Shown here: in pieces, positions 10,636-23,000 of the stretch
Layout: every line of letters begins with the position of its first letter
Numbering within the stretch: position 1 is the first letter of the stretch
Origin: Arbacia lixula
Taxonomy: Eukaryota > Echinodermata > Echinoidea > Arbacioida > Arbaciidae
Direction: 5' to 3'
Length of the DNA: 64,000 nucleotides
NCBI GenBank assembly: GCA_963669155.1
Contig: OZ022583.1
Location: 4,024,609-4,088,608, forward strand
Program-made: the position numbers and the translations under genes
Notes under the pieces: model-generated
Database searches by the model: none
What the model was told of the DNA's origin: nothing
Seen by the model: the letters and a program-made list of their open reading frames with translations, nothing else

Positions 10636-11960
10636 GCTGCCCCCGGGGGTCCGACTACATATTAGGCCCGTTCACACACAAGGGAAAAAGTGCGATTTAA
10701 AAATCGATTTTCTAATCGCGATCAAAATTTCGAAATTTTTTCCAGTGTGGACAGAAAAATCGCACTAATTACCGCGATCCTAATCGCGATCCAACTAGCA
10801 CTATTAGTGCGATTTTTCAGAATAATCGCGATTATTTTGCCACGCGTCTTGTGTGTGAGCGCGATCGAGATTCGGAAATCGGTATTTTTAATCCCATCGT
10901 TCATAGCGCGTGAACGTCAACATCCGGTTTGCTCAGCTGCTTTTTGTACGTACCATACGCAGTATCCCGTATACGAGTAGTAAACAAATACACGTGTACG
11001 GTTTACTATCTTGCTGTTCTTGCATGCCTAGCTCTTAGTGTTAGCTGTTCTTGAATGCCTAGCTGTAGTGTTAGCTGTTTATCTGAGGTAACGCGACGTA
11101 AATGTTCATTTGTGGCCCTCCAATTCTCGAAGTATTCACTCCGTGGGGATCGTGATCGTTTTGAAGCGAAGTCTGTGTTAGTGGGAAGGTAAATCTAGTT
11201 CAAAACAAATATTTTAAAGACAAAGTTTTCATTTTCTCCGAGCGTCCGACTCAGTCATGTCCGTGCAACGACGCGTCGAGATCGCAATCTGCGGTGCCAG
11301 CCTACACCTTGTACATGCCTTTGCATGTACTACTCAGTCACGTCATTACGTGAGCTATTAATTAGTATACCATTCCAGAAATATTCATAGTCATATCATA
11401 GCTCGATCGGTGACTGTGAATGTGACATCCGTGTACGTGTAGTAAGCTTGTTTACAAGATCGAGTCTCTTTGAATCGCGCGCGCGCGAAACTCTATTTTG
11501 ACAGCGGGGTCAGCAATTTGGCCACTGATCGTTCTTTCCTTGCTGGGAAGTGCGATTTTTCCCTGTGTATGAACGGTCGAAAAAAAAAATCGAAATTTGG
11601 ATCGCGATTGTAATTTCGATCTCCGGTGTGTGTGAACGGGCCTATTGTGCTACCCACGCGCGTCCACACACTTAAAAAGTGAACCCTAAATGGCGTACAT
11701 CCTGCAGAAACCCGGTCGAAAAACGTACTCTTAATGACGTAAAACGGGTAAAAAAAATATACCCCAAATGGCGTAAACCCCGCGTGAAAATTTAGTACCC
11801 TGAAAGTCGAAAAAAGCAGTTGAAGCTGAAAAACACCCCCCCCCCCCTTTTTTCAGGAAAAACGTCGATGACGTCGAAGGGCTTAAAACATACTTTTTCG
11901 ACGCTTTTTGTGGACGCGCGTGCGTCGTACGTGATATGTTGAGTGACCCCCTCCCCCCGG
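10636..11960. mobile_element. foldback element split by a nested insertion
   Basis: Its left arm is CCCCGGGGGTCCGACTACAT (about 10642), interrupted, then CCCACGCGCGTCCACACAC (about 11653). The right arm is the reverse complement, TGTGGACGCGCGTGCGTCG through ATATGTTGAGTGACCC to CCCCCCGGGAGG (about 11908-11957). Removing 10665-11642 restores a continuous left arm that aligns with the right arm. The centre holds degenerate AAATGGCGTA repeats and a C run. Confidence 0.65.
10665..11642. mobile_element. GGCCCGTTCACAC element, long copy (978 bp)
   Basis: Termini GGCCCGTTCACACACAAGGG and its reverse complement (GGTGTGTGTGAACGGGCC), with TA on both sides as a possible target duplication. Subterminal regions are full of ATCGCGAT and AATTTCGAAATT palindromes. 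The middle part (about 10855-11460) is absent from the 33.3-kb copy. No transposase frame is visible, so it is non-autonomous. Confidence 0.8.
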
Positions 11961-12650
11961 GAGGCTGTCATCCTTCTTTAACTGACGTCAGTTCGATATT
12001 AGGGTTAGAGAAGTGGAGCCTCAGCTGAGTAACAAAAAAGAGGAAAGAAAGGGAGAAAGAAGAAGGTCGCAATCATCAAACTGAATAAACTTTTTGGATG
12101 CTGCTAAGAATAATCATGGGGCTATTATACATGGAGTACATCAGCCGTTTATCAGTGCAGATTCATTGTACTCTCCTTTTAGTCACACAAGAATGATTTA
12201 CAAAGATTTCCTCTGGATGCTTTTTCCTGGATTTGACGTATAAACCAAATCGGATGCGCAGAAGAATTTGAGGTAATATCTTCACCCCATATGCTTGCGC
12301 AAATTGTGACATACCATACATCTATAAAGATTCAACCGAGGAATGTTGTTACAATAATGACAAAAAGGCTCTAAACGTGACATGAAGTTGCAGTACAAAA
12401 GTCTCCATTTCACACTCTTCTGCATCATATTCCATAAAAAAAAAAAATTGCTGGAAACGTTACATTAAGATAAATAATGAAAAACGCCTCCAGCCGTGCC
12501 CAAGCTATAATTTCGTATTCGCTTGTCCTTATTAAATACATAACAAGCACTTGGTGATAAACTTAAAATGTATGCATGGGAATGTGTATGACCTATCGTA
12601 TAATCCAGGTGAACGTGACGCAATCGCGTGTGGTTACAGTTCGATATTCA

Positions 12651-12815
12651 GAAGGTTCGTTTATTCCGAAGATTCATTATTCCGAAGTTTCGTAATTCCG
12701 AAACACGTAAATTGCTTATACTTCGATGCTCGTCAGTCCGAAAACGAAAAAGGGTTCGTTAATCCGAGCATTTGTCGCGTAACGTTCGGAATAACGAACC
12801 TTCGGAATAACGAGT
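12651..12815. repeat. GAAGGTTCGTTATTCCGAA inverted-repeat element
   Basis: GAAGGTTCG(T)TTATTCCGAAG at the left pairs with CGGAATAACGAACCTTC at the right. Several further CGTTATTCCGAA words occur inside. MITE-like, about 160 bp. Confidence 0.7.
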
Positions 12816-12899
12816 GCTTTCCTGATATCCTTGTACATCTGGAATAAGTGGAGCAAGTGGACCCGCGGATACAGTGGCCGGTATGGGTCACGGAGAATA

Positions 12900-12981
12900 T
12901 AGTCTAGTTTCTAGCCGTTTCTATTTCGGCTTAGTTTAACTCCAAGTTGCAGCCGAAATAGAAATGGCTAGAAACTAGACT
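12900..12981. mobile_element. 82-bp palindrome flanked by a 10-bp direct repeat
   Basis: AGTCTAGTTTCTAGCCGTTT pairs with AAATGGCTAGAAACTAGACT around a short AT-rich loop. ACGGAGAATA occurs exactly at 12890-12899 and again at 12982-12991, so the palindrome sits between perfect copies as a recent insertion would. Confidence 0.7.
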
Positions 12982-12991
12982 ACGGAGAATA

Positions 12992-14870
12992 GGACTCTAG
13001 TTACGCTAGCTCATTATGTCGTATATAGTCATGGATCCAAGGCAGTTAAACCTGCATATAAAAACTGCTTCATAATATGAAATGTGATAAACATATTCAT
13101 TTTCAAAATGTTGAAAGTTGAAAATAAAGTATCTCGAAGAGAAAAAGAATTAAACAAACAAAGAAGGCCTACCCCAATGATGCCCGAAGGAAACAGATAA
13201 AGGTATTTGATATAAACAGGTGGTCTTTGCAGGCATTGTCTAGTTGCACTGTACAGGGTTTCGAAGTGATGTCGTCATATTCACTGCTATGCAGGCTTAT
13301 GGCAGTTAACATCATCAGAGTTTATTGGTACCATTGCCTATAATATCGGGATAGTGTCATGACGCCACACGTTGGTACTATAGTAGTCAGTAGGCCGTTT
13401 ACCCAAGGCATGGAAGAGGATTATATTCAGTGTGACAAGGGAGGTGTAAGGAAAAAGAATATACTGTTAATGAATTTCAAATATCATTCCACAATCATGA
13501 CAATGCTTTGATGTCCCAATATATTCAGTTGCACCTACATTAATTTTAGCGAATGTCAACTTGAAAATAAATATTTCTAATATCCCTTTTGATCTCTAGA
13601 ACTTTTTTTGCGTGTGCAAATTTCAAGGAAGTTGAGGACAACATATAAAAGATTCTGTACTCTGCTCTAAAAAAAACCGTGAAAGTGATTAGGAATAATT
13701 TTTAAAATTCTGACTTATAAGATATTTCTATTACTGACAAAATTGATTAATTTCTTAACTTTCCGACATTTTGTGCATTTATGGGATTAAATCATTGTCA
13801 AAATGATATTTTAGCTGTGTACGCTCATGGAGATATTGCAGCCATTAACAGTATTAGACAAGCGAGATGAGACTATATTTATTGTGTTCTCTCTGAGAAG
13901 CCGTTGCCACACAGTCATGTTCGTAATAAATATTGTTAAAATACCTGAAAAGCACACGTTGATAATAATGTTGTTCGGCGGCGTAGAGCATGGGTTGAAA
14001 GGAAGAAGGTTGAGTCATATCCGTCCAAAATATTCACTCTCCCTGTTGTGACAATCGTCGGCGTCGTCGTCATCGTAGATGTGGTCTCCTGTGAATGTGA
14101 TACAATTAGCTCACAGAGCTTATTTCATTTTTTCCACAAGTTATTTCACACCGAATAATTGCCATTACAGAAAGCTTTTCAATCTTTCAATATTTCCTCA
14201 AGTCCCAACTGTAGAGCTTCTATCAATTTCAGTGTCCTTACTTTCTGAAGATAGGGAACATACTCCAATAATTGGAAGAGAAATCCAAAGGGAAAGCATT
14301 TTGTGATTTCCAGGGACAGCTTGATCTTGAGGGGAGCATGCCTCACATAATCACAAACTTACAATCACAATGAACGGCTCTAAACCATACTTGACGCCAG
14401 TTAATCAATTTCAGTCTATTAAAATATATCCTTATATATTTTGTGTATATAAAGTAAGTATCTCGTGAATAGCTTGCCAACTAATATTTGTGATGCAAAT
14501 TCTTCATAACGGAAAATAAATTATCAAGATATCACTTCAACTTTGAAAATCTAGGGCGACATTTTAGAGAGCACACATGTATTGGTCGAGTTGTCGCGGT
14601 TCGTGACCTCCTAGCTAGCTAGCTGTATGTACTCAGCATTGGGAGTGTCAGCCAGCTGACACTGTTTGCTATGCTTGTTGCGCTACTTATTTTGATCCAG
14701 AAATCAACATTAATTCGAAGGAGATTTTCAGTTTTTGTTTCGTTAAATGTTCTGAGAGTGATTACCATCGGCAAATCAGCTAATTCAGATAAGTTTTAAC
14801 GAAAGAGAACACTTTCTACGTGTTGAAAGCAGCGTTGTGTGAAGTTCGTCACCCGGCCCGGCTTTCTGCA
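12992..14870. other. no gene seen
   Basis: AT-rich sequence. A segment around 13255-13310 (GAAGTGATGTCGTCATATTCA...) resembles one at 46830-46900, indicating an old dispersed repeat. Open frames at 13827-14306 have no recognisable domain. Confidence 0.4.
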
Positions 14871-14871
14871 G

Positions 14872-14985
14872 TGTTGTTCAACAACATAGTACCGAAACGT
14901 ACACTCAATCTACCAGTCGCACTACTGCGATAGCCACACCATCTCCAGCCGAAGAGGCCCTGCCGTTCGCCTGGCCCACATTCCG
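14872..14985 (+). other. candidate internal or 5' UTR exon
   Basis: Bounded by a strong acceptor (CGGCTTTCTGCAG) and a consensus donor (CCG|GTGAGT). One frame stays open for all 37 codons (includes PSPAEEALPFAWP). It lies at the start of a CpG-rich patch (about 14850-15600) that contrasts with the AT-rich surroundings. It could be a 5' exon of the F-box gene far downstream, or a non-coding exon. No family recognised. Confidence 0.3.
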
Positions 14986-15600
14986 GTGAGTTTCCGGTCC
15001 CCAGCCTCAGGCGCAGGCCCAGCTAGCAGCCTGGCTCTGAGCCCGTTAATTCCACCCAAGCTCAGTGCACGTGCATCGCCATAATTTGGTTATTCTGTAC
15101 TTAGATATAACATGTCTAAGTGGATTTTACTAATTTCGGTCAGCAGCTCTACAGTTGTGTCATTACTGTGTCTGTGCACTGAGGCGCAGCGCCGCAGCAG
15201 AGCTACCAAGTCTCACGCATGACGCATTCTGGGTCCGTCTCACTATCTCACGTATGACACCCATTTTTCTCACGCATCGAGACCCGACAGAAAAAACAAG
15301 AAAAAAGTACCATCATTTGCTATAGACTGGCACTAGCCACCTTCGAACGAGCAGTCTATCGGCCCGGTACGCGCACGCGAGACGAATCGAGAGTGCAGTC
15401 AGAGAAAAGTGCATCATGTACATACATAATATACCGTGAATCGCGCGTGCATCGCATGGTTTTGTACGTATGGCCATGGATCATATGTGTCGATACCATG
15501 ATGAAGCCCATCATGTCATACGCACGCGTAAAATTTTGTTGAACTTGGCATCTCTGTCACAGGCACACACGCGCGGTACGACTGTGCACCGAGGCGCAGA

Positions 15601-15834
15601 TGGATAGCATACGAAGAGCGGCACCAGAGGTTGGGTGAGGGTTAGGGTTAGATTAATTAAGCAATTCGTTTTCACTTTCTCGTTGAATGACTGAGAAACA
15701 CTAGCACTTATATAATACTATAGCACGACAATAGCATCGCTTGGGTGATATACAATGAATATGCATGAAGTATGACGTATCCTGTGACTCAGCAAAGCCC
15801 CTGACCTCTAGTGCCGCTCTTCGTATGCTATCCA
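15601..15834. mobile_element. MITE, 234 bp, with GCGCAG target duplication
   Basis: TIRs TGGATAGCATACGAAGAGCG and the exact reverse complement CGCTCTTCGTATGCTATCCA. GCGCAG at 15594-15599 and 15835-15840 flanks it. Inside, near 15634, is a short GGGTTAGGGTTAG motif, too short to call telomeric. Confidence 0.8.
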
Positions 15835-15840
15835 GCGCAG

Positions 15841-18394
15841 TTGAAGTCCTGATTCATGAAATATAATGTATGGCGTATACAGTACAATGCGATGAAATCA
15901 GTGTGTATCTTGTGTATCATATGGGATCATCTTTTTCAGACAAATTTGATTGATAGGTTTGTACAGTTACAGTGTAGATGGATTATGATTAACACTGATC
16001 GATATATGGCACATTTAGCTCCTTTTCTATTCTTGTGCCAGATGACCTGCGATTTTCAAATTAATAATACATGTGTATATGATACAAACAAACCTAATTA
16101 TCCCAACGCATTGTTGCCCATACATTTTGCAGTATGTCAATCACAGCTCAATTCTACAAATATGAAAAGTGAAAAATGTGTTTTTTAACACAAAGTAATA
16201 TATGCAGTTTTGTGGTCGCATTTACAATATACATTTACATGCTGTGACATCACATCATCAGGCAACTGGACCTTGTATTTTAGCGCTTGATGATCTTGGA
16301 ATACGGGTCTTTCAGACTGTATTCTTGTGTTTGACCAGAAAAATGTGCTTACTACATACCTTTCCAACAAACCAACTAAACGAAGAAACAAAATCAATGA
16401 ATGACTGTAATGCAACATTTGGAAAAAACAAAATCAATGAATGACTGTCATGCAACATTTGGCAGATAGACCTCTTTTAGCAGTGCAACTCAATTTTATT
16501 CTACCCAGAGTTCACCCTTTAAAGTACTTACGGAGTATACATGTAGGTGTATGCACAAAATAACGCAAACAAATTTGAAAATGTAGAAGCTGATTGGGAG
16601 GAAATGCTTGTAGAATTTGACATTGCAGGGTTTGATGACAAGGAGAATCAACATTGTCTGCTGCCCTCTGCTGATCAGAGTAATTTAACATTGGTTTGAT
16701 CAAAGTAGCTGTTGAATATGTTGTAAAGTCAGCATTAGAGAGTTATAGATTGTCACAACTGACTGACAGGCAGCTGCTCTCAACTACACAATTTGCGCTC
16801 ACTTTCAGAACTCCAATGCGGGCAAGATTGAGCGGTAAACTAAATGTGGATATTATTTTAATTCATGTAGATAGAGAATAACAAATTGCCATGGACTTTC
16901 CAACGAATGTCTGTATGACTTCGTGGATAGAGGCATTTATGCCTTTATGTTGCCCATCTGTCTGCTCTACCATAAAACAATTTTGGATAACCAGTATTTA
17001 GCTGTTAAATGGATTTACGTCAAAATTGGTACCTGGACATGAACATTTTTTATTTTATTTTTATGGAACCATTGAACTGTGTATAAACACATCCAATCCA
17101 CCGTCATGTCAACAAACTCCAACAAAAATTGTCCTAAGTGTATCCTTTTCACAATAACTTTAAATTCAATGATGAAAATTTCAACTACATGTAAATATGG
17201 TACAAAGATGGGTGGCATGGGCAACTTTATTTACATGGAGTGATGAGATTTGAGGTCAATTCCCTTAGAGATGAAAACGTGATCAGCTTTGCTAAAAAAT
17301 GGCCCCCAAAGAATCCTTTTCATTATTGATCCCATTGCAACCAAACATGGTAAAAACTATACTTGGAGGTACAGGAGTTCAATGAGATTTGAAATATAAA
17401 TTCCTCAGAGATGAACAGTAAAACATCAACGTCATTTGATAAAACTTTCATTTTAACGGTACATATTCTAAATAGGGAGAGATATAGAAAGATTATATGT
17501 TTTAGGTGGGAATACTTTGTGTGGTAGTGTTCTAATACATTGTTTTGTAAAAATATATATATTTATAACTATCTCCCTAACTGCTTAGTAACAAGTTATG
17601 AGATTCACCTACCTGCATATCAAGTGATTCAGTTTCACTTGGTGGAGTGCACTCTGAATCTATTAGCTGTTGCTACCTGGACAAACCTCAGACAAGCTCT
17701 TAGGTTACCATTAGTAAAGACCTGCATACAATTTGCATGTATAATGAAAAGGGTCTACTGTATAAAGATGAAGATATACTTTTTGGCATACCATAGGCAG
17801 AACAAATGAAAATACAGATATTTCAAATTTCTTATTTGCTTTTTCTTCTACATTTCTGCAGATCCATTTCACTTCCATTGATATCAATAGAAGATCGTGG
17901 AAAAGGCAGAAAGCAGATCCTAACTCCTCATAAAGGACATACCATCTTGTCTGTGAAAAGGTGAGTTTGTGTGGAATGTCTGTAGATGATGGCAAATAAG
18001 ACACAAAGAAAGGGGCTACTACTCATTTCCACCCATTTTCAAATGGTAACATGGTGAGCCAGATTACCTGAATAGAACTTTGTTTGAAGAAAAAACAATG
18101 AAATGATGGTCAAAAGGAACTTATCCAAACATATCCCACATCAAGAAGTGCCAGGGAAATTCCTGCACATGAGCTGACTTCAATAGTATTTATTTTATTC
18201 AAAATGATACCCAAATTTGTCTCGACCTAGCTGGATCAAAGAGCTTTACCAAGTAAAATGCTATTGAAATATCAATGAATGGGTTAGCCGAAGGAATTAG
18301 TACTATCTATAAAAAAATTCCTTCATGCTCATATCGTGAAACACGATGAAGGTGAATGATATCACGGCCCAGTCTTAAGAAGAGTTGCAATTGA
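15841..18394. other. no gene seen; one 40-bp tandem duplication
   Basis: AT-rich, with only short open frames lacking domains. At about 16386-16462 the words AAATCAATGAATGACTGT and GCAACATTTGG are duplicated in tandem (unit about 41 bp, one substitution). Confidence 0.5.
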
Positions 18395-18782
18395 TCTGAA
18401 TTGATCTCGATCACAAGTCCAATCACCTATCTTCAATTTACAGAACAACAATTGATATCATTTGCAAGTCAAGTTGTTATAAGACAGGGCTCTGTTTATA
18501 TATTTTTTTTTTTAAAAGGGGAAGTATGCATTTTCAATGAAGGAACTAGAAAGAATAACCCTGCTCATATGCACCGCCTATCTGCAAAAAATCTGAATTG
18601 ATCTCGATCACAAGTTCAATCACCTATCTTCAATTTACAGAACAACAATTGATATAATTGTAAGTCAAGTTGTTATAAGACAGGGCTCTGTTAATATCTT
18701 TTTTAAAAGGGAGGTATGCATTTTCAATGAAGAAACAAGAAAGAATATAACCCTGCTCATATACACCGCCTATCTGCAAAAA
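18395..18782. repeat. tandem duplication, unit about 195 bp
   Basis: Two head-to-tail copies (about 18395-18591 and 18592-18782), each from CTGAATTGATCTCGATCACA through CCGCCTATCTGCAAAAA. They differ by a few substitutions and small gaps in the A/T tracts, so the event is fairly recent. Confidence 0.85.
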
Positions 18783-20436
18783 AGGTGCAACATTTGTGGC
18801 AATTTTGCAGTTGCGTTACCGATAGCTGCGTATATGACCAGGAATCACTCAAATAGTTTCATCCTTTTTTTCCGCTTATTTTGCGGCTATTTTGCAGATC
18901 GAGGTCTAGTAATAATACCGCATTACTGCGGTAAGCGAATCTTATAAATTACGTCCACAAAATAGGCATAATTGTTGCGCCTTGTGCATCGCGCTCTGGC
19001 ATGTGGTTCGCTAATCGCACAGCTCGTATGTCTTAGCAAAACATGTCACCATCGGTTTAGAGAGAGTCCAGCTGTCCAAAACACTGCAATATTATGGCTT
19101 TTTGGGTGAATATGAACGGTGCTTGTGGAGGCTCGCTGGAAACTTACTTACCGACATGCATTGGTATTATGATTATGGTATATGAACAGGGCTTATGAAT
19201 GTAGGGGGATGAGGAAGGGAAGAGAGAAGAAAGTAGGTTGGCATTGAGGTCGCAAAGTGAAAGAGGGGGGGGGGGGGGAGGAAGGAAAGTTTCTTGCCAT
19301 TTAGACAGCACCCACTAACGTGATGCAGCATAGGTTATCACAAAACAAGCCCATCATGGTCATTATAATGCAAGTTTTTATTGCAACGGCAGGAAGTTGT
19401 GTTATCGGTCATAGGCGATAAAGTTCAGCCAGCAATCTCACTTGTTTAGATTCTCAACAGAAAACAATGCGATATGCAGGTTCTCAACGTGTTGTATTCT
19501 CACACGTACTCTTCCACAGTACAACTACTGTACGTACGAGGTTAATAAATGTATGTTTCTGACATGACTTGCGATTATGTAATACATGTATTATGTAGCG
19601 TGGGAAGCATCTTTTCATTATCATCGGATGTGCCGATGTTAATATTTCTATATTTAGAATTGCATAATATGCGTTTCATGTATAGAACTTAGTATATACA
19701 TGTAAATGTATGTCAAACATGTATGTAATAGGCCAGTAAATAAAGCATGATATTACCCGGTAATATCTGCACGTGAGTCACAATTATGTGTTGTCATGTT
19801 GCGTGAGAAGGCTACTTTTTATGATCTTGGGAATATTTGATGTTGATATTGCTGTTCATTGTGATATTTTAAAATGACTTTGTGTCTCATGTTGTTCTTT
19901 GTTGTTTGGTATGATACTGGAAGGGGGTGATATATTACATTCAAGGAAGTTTTATTTTCCTGAGCAGGGTTATATTTGCCAAAAGCGTGCAGAGTGGAGA
20001 GAAAAAATGACCACATGGAAATCAAAATGAACTTGGGAGTTAATATGAGATGGCCTTCATTGCACTTGCATGTTGTGATTCTATGTACATGTAGATCTAT
20101 TTTATCAACAACTATTGTGGGTTTTGTTTGTACTCTTGTTGTAATATAACGTCATCCTATAAACTTTATTATTATGTCACTGCATTCAGTAGAAGCAGCA
20201 GCAGTAGTAGTGCATTCTCAGGAAAAACAGCTGGTGCATTTGTAACAGAAGTATGATTATGATAACAACAGCAGCAGTGATAGTATCAGGTTTTTTTTTC
20301 TAGGATTACTTTTTCCATGATAAAAAAAGACTCTTTACTGTAAAAAGGCTTATTTGCATTACCATTATTGTGTGATATTTAGTGTACACAGATTTGTCTT
20401 GCTAAAATGTGCCCATTTTGCTGGTACATGTACATG
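18783..20436. other. no gene seen; G tract
   Basis: Contains a G run at about 19265-19279 and TACATGTA-type words. No coding exon or repeat arms recognised. Confidence 0.4.
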
Positions 20437-20656
20437 TACACTACAGCTCAAAGGAATTGGCATAGGGAAAGGGAAGGAGACGCAGTTTTAAACCGCAGTA
20501 TATTTTGTCCAGTTCAGCATGAAACATGAGTCTTTAGCCTAAAAAGCATCATGTTTCATGCTGAACTGGACAAAATATACCACGGTTTAAAACTGCGGCT
20601 CCTTCCCTTTCTTCCCTTTCCCTTTCTCTGTGCCAATTCATTTAAGCTGTAGTGTA
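20437..20656. mobile_element. CACTACAGCTCAAAGG foldback MITE, copy 1
   Basis: Near-complete palindrome. The ends are TACACTACAGCTCAAAGG and its reverse complement. Each arm carries GGCATAGGGAAAGGG, a purine-rich tract, TTTTAAACCGC, TATTTTGTCCAGTTCAGC and ATGAAACATGA, with a loop of about 10 bases. Outer TA dinucleotides may be the target duplication (Tc1/mariner-like behaviour, inferred). No coding capacity. Confidence 0.92.
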
Positions 20657-20749
20657 CGTACATGTTATACTGTACATGTACCACACAAAATCAATAGCAG
20701 CGAGAACCAGCATATAACAACACAACATTGTCATACCCAGTATGTTTGT

Positions 20750-21215
20750 CGATAATGTACTAAATTTAGTGATTAGCATTCCTATGATATGATCTCATGG
20801 GTAGGATGGGGGTATTGTCGTATCTTATGAAAAAGAGAGCTACAGTACAAAAAGTCTTATGTATAGTTTTTGCTTGATGCCCAGCTGCAGTATGCCGTAC
20901 TTGTGTGCATGTCTTTGAATCATGTACAGTATTTGTTAATACTGTGCTAAATTTAGCTACAAGTATTCCTACGTGTAACTGAGAACGATACTGTACCAAA
21001 TTTAGTAATACAATGTATGATACTACAATGTATGATATGATCTCAAGTTACATCATCTCAAATTACATCATCTCAAATTACATCATCTCAAATTATGGAT
21101 AAGAGAGAAATACAGTGTCTTTGTACAAGACTGGTTTAATGCATGCTTTATACCCTGGCTGCAGTCTATATGCTATACTTGTGTGCATACATGTATGTAT
21201 TTGAATCTTGGGACC
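20750..21215. repeat. degenerate tandem duplication, unit about 230 bp
   Basis: The order GATAATGTACTAAATTTAG, TATGATATGATCTCA, GAGAGC/GAGAGAAATACAG, CAGCTGCAGTATGC and ACTTGTGTGCATG occurs twice (about 20750-20925 and 20985-21215) with considerable divergence. The second copy has gained the 15-bp array listed next. Confidence 0.6.
21040..21095. repeat. 15-bp minisatellite, about 3.7 units
   Basis: Unit ATCTCAAATTACATC; the first copy has one G substitution. Confidence 0.85.
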
Positions 21216-21581
21216 GGTAAGACGTGTGCATTCCTCGGATGAGCCTCTTGCAGGCGACCAATTTCCTGGCTTTCCCTCCTGTGTTTCAGGTTTCGGAGGA
21301 GCCTTGGTTCTCATTAAGATAAGTTTGCTCCGCGCTGGAAATGAGCGTTGAGTTTTGGGGGGATATGCGCAACAGGTGCAGTGTCAAGTGCACTGGCTCT
21401 CAAGCTCAGGCTAATCCTCCCAGTGCAATCTGACATGACATGCTTTCAGTTGCAGTGGTACTACATGGGTTATATTTGTAGAAAAAGGGAAAGGTATACA
21501 TAATGTACGCATACATGTGTTTTAAAATGAGCTTCCTATGCTATAAATATAAGAAATGATGACAGAAACAAAAAATTGTGG

Positions 21582-22091
21582 AACTAGCCCAAGTTGGTCT
21601 AAGGTGAAGGGTTAACCAATTTAAAAAAAAATGACCAAACTGTATTTTTTCTCAATTTTAAATTCAATGTTGAAATTTCAGCCAAACAAGTGGTATTTTC
21701 TATGTGAAGTATCAGAATTTTAAAATTATAATCAACATTTTGCATGAAACATTGCCTTTAATATTACGACAGTAGCTCTATAGGGCTACCTGGCAGGGAC
21801 ATGTTCAATTACTTGAAATTAAAACAGTCCATAACTAGCCCAAATTGGTCTAAGGTGAAGGGTCAACCAATTTTAAAAAATTGACCAAAGTGTATTTTTT
21901 TCTCAATAATTTTAAATTCAATGTTGAAATTGCAGCCAAACAAGTGGTATTTTCTATGTGAAGTATCAGAATTTTAAAATTATATTATCAACATTTTGAA
22001 TGAAAAATTGCCTTCAATATTACGATGGTAGCTCTATAGGCCTACCTGGCAGGAAAACGTGTTCAATTACTTGAAATTTAACCAGTCCATT
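21582..22091. repeat. tandem duplication, unit about 251 bp
   Basis: Two adjacent copies, each starting AACTAGCCCAA(A/G)TTGGTCTAAGG and ending near AACAGTCCAT / AACCAGTCCAT. They are highly similar, with indels in the A/T runs. Confidence 0.88.
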
Positions 22092-22772
22092 TATCAACAT
22101 AACAAAATATCACATTAAACTCAGGGAGTTTTATTCAAAGAGATACTGAATACTGTATCACAAAACGGATTAATCAGCTTATTTTGCGTATGGATAAAAT
22201 ATAAGTCTAGCAAATAAAGAGTGACTCTTGAGTGAGGTAGAGAAACTCCCTAGTCGTTTACGTCTCAAAGTCTTAATTGGGACGTGTGTGTCAGGTATGA
22301 CTGACCGCATTTTGTACATTGCACAGTGTTGAAGACAATCCCTACAGCCTTCAAAAGGTTGCAAGGGCAAGGTCAGTTTATAAACCTACTTTAACCTGGT
22401 CTTGTTTCTGATGCACTGAGGGACGTTGTAAGGTGATTGGGTTACTTCAGTTGCTGGCAGAAAGGCAAGGCCTATATAGGACAAGTTTGAGACCTTCACC
22501 TACTTGGCATCATACTGCAGCTTGTGATTTGTTTTTACCTGCGTACAGAAGATTCTCGAGTTTCAAGTCTTTAGAACTCCAAATACAGTTTAATAGATTA
22601 ACAACATGTGACAGAGTGCAAGTACAAAACAGGAACAACGGAACAAGTTTGAATGTTGCATCAGAGTGAAGTTAGAAAGATGAGGAGACCTTTTTGAAAA
22701 CATAGCAATAGAGTGTTCAGCAGACAATCTTTATAACATGGCTCCAAATTGTAGAATGTCTCTTTTGTGAGA

Positions 22773-23000
22773 TACACTACAGCTCAAAGGAATTGGCATA
22801 GGGAAAGTGAAAGGGAAGAAAGGGAAGGAGACGCATTTTTAAACTGTGGTATCCAGTTTTGCATGAAACACGATGCTTTAGCCAAACAAGCATCATATTT
22901 CATGTTGAACTGGACAAAATATACCATGGTTTAAAACTGTGGCTCCTTCCCTTTCTTTCCTTCTCCTTTCCCTTTGCCAATTCCTTTGAGCTGGAGTGTA
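22773..23000. mobile_element. CACTACAGCTCAAAGG foldback MITE, copy 2
   Basis: Same palindromic plan as the copy at 20437. The left arm has lost several bases (GTATCCAGTTTTGCATG), and the right terminus reads CTGGAGTGTA. Confidence 0.9.

Noticed and set aside
15634..15656. Telomeric TTAGGG repeat
   Set aside because: Only two units inside a MITE; too short to mean anything.
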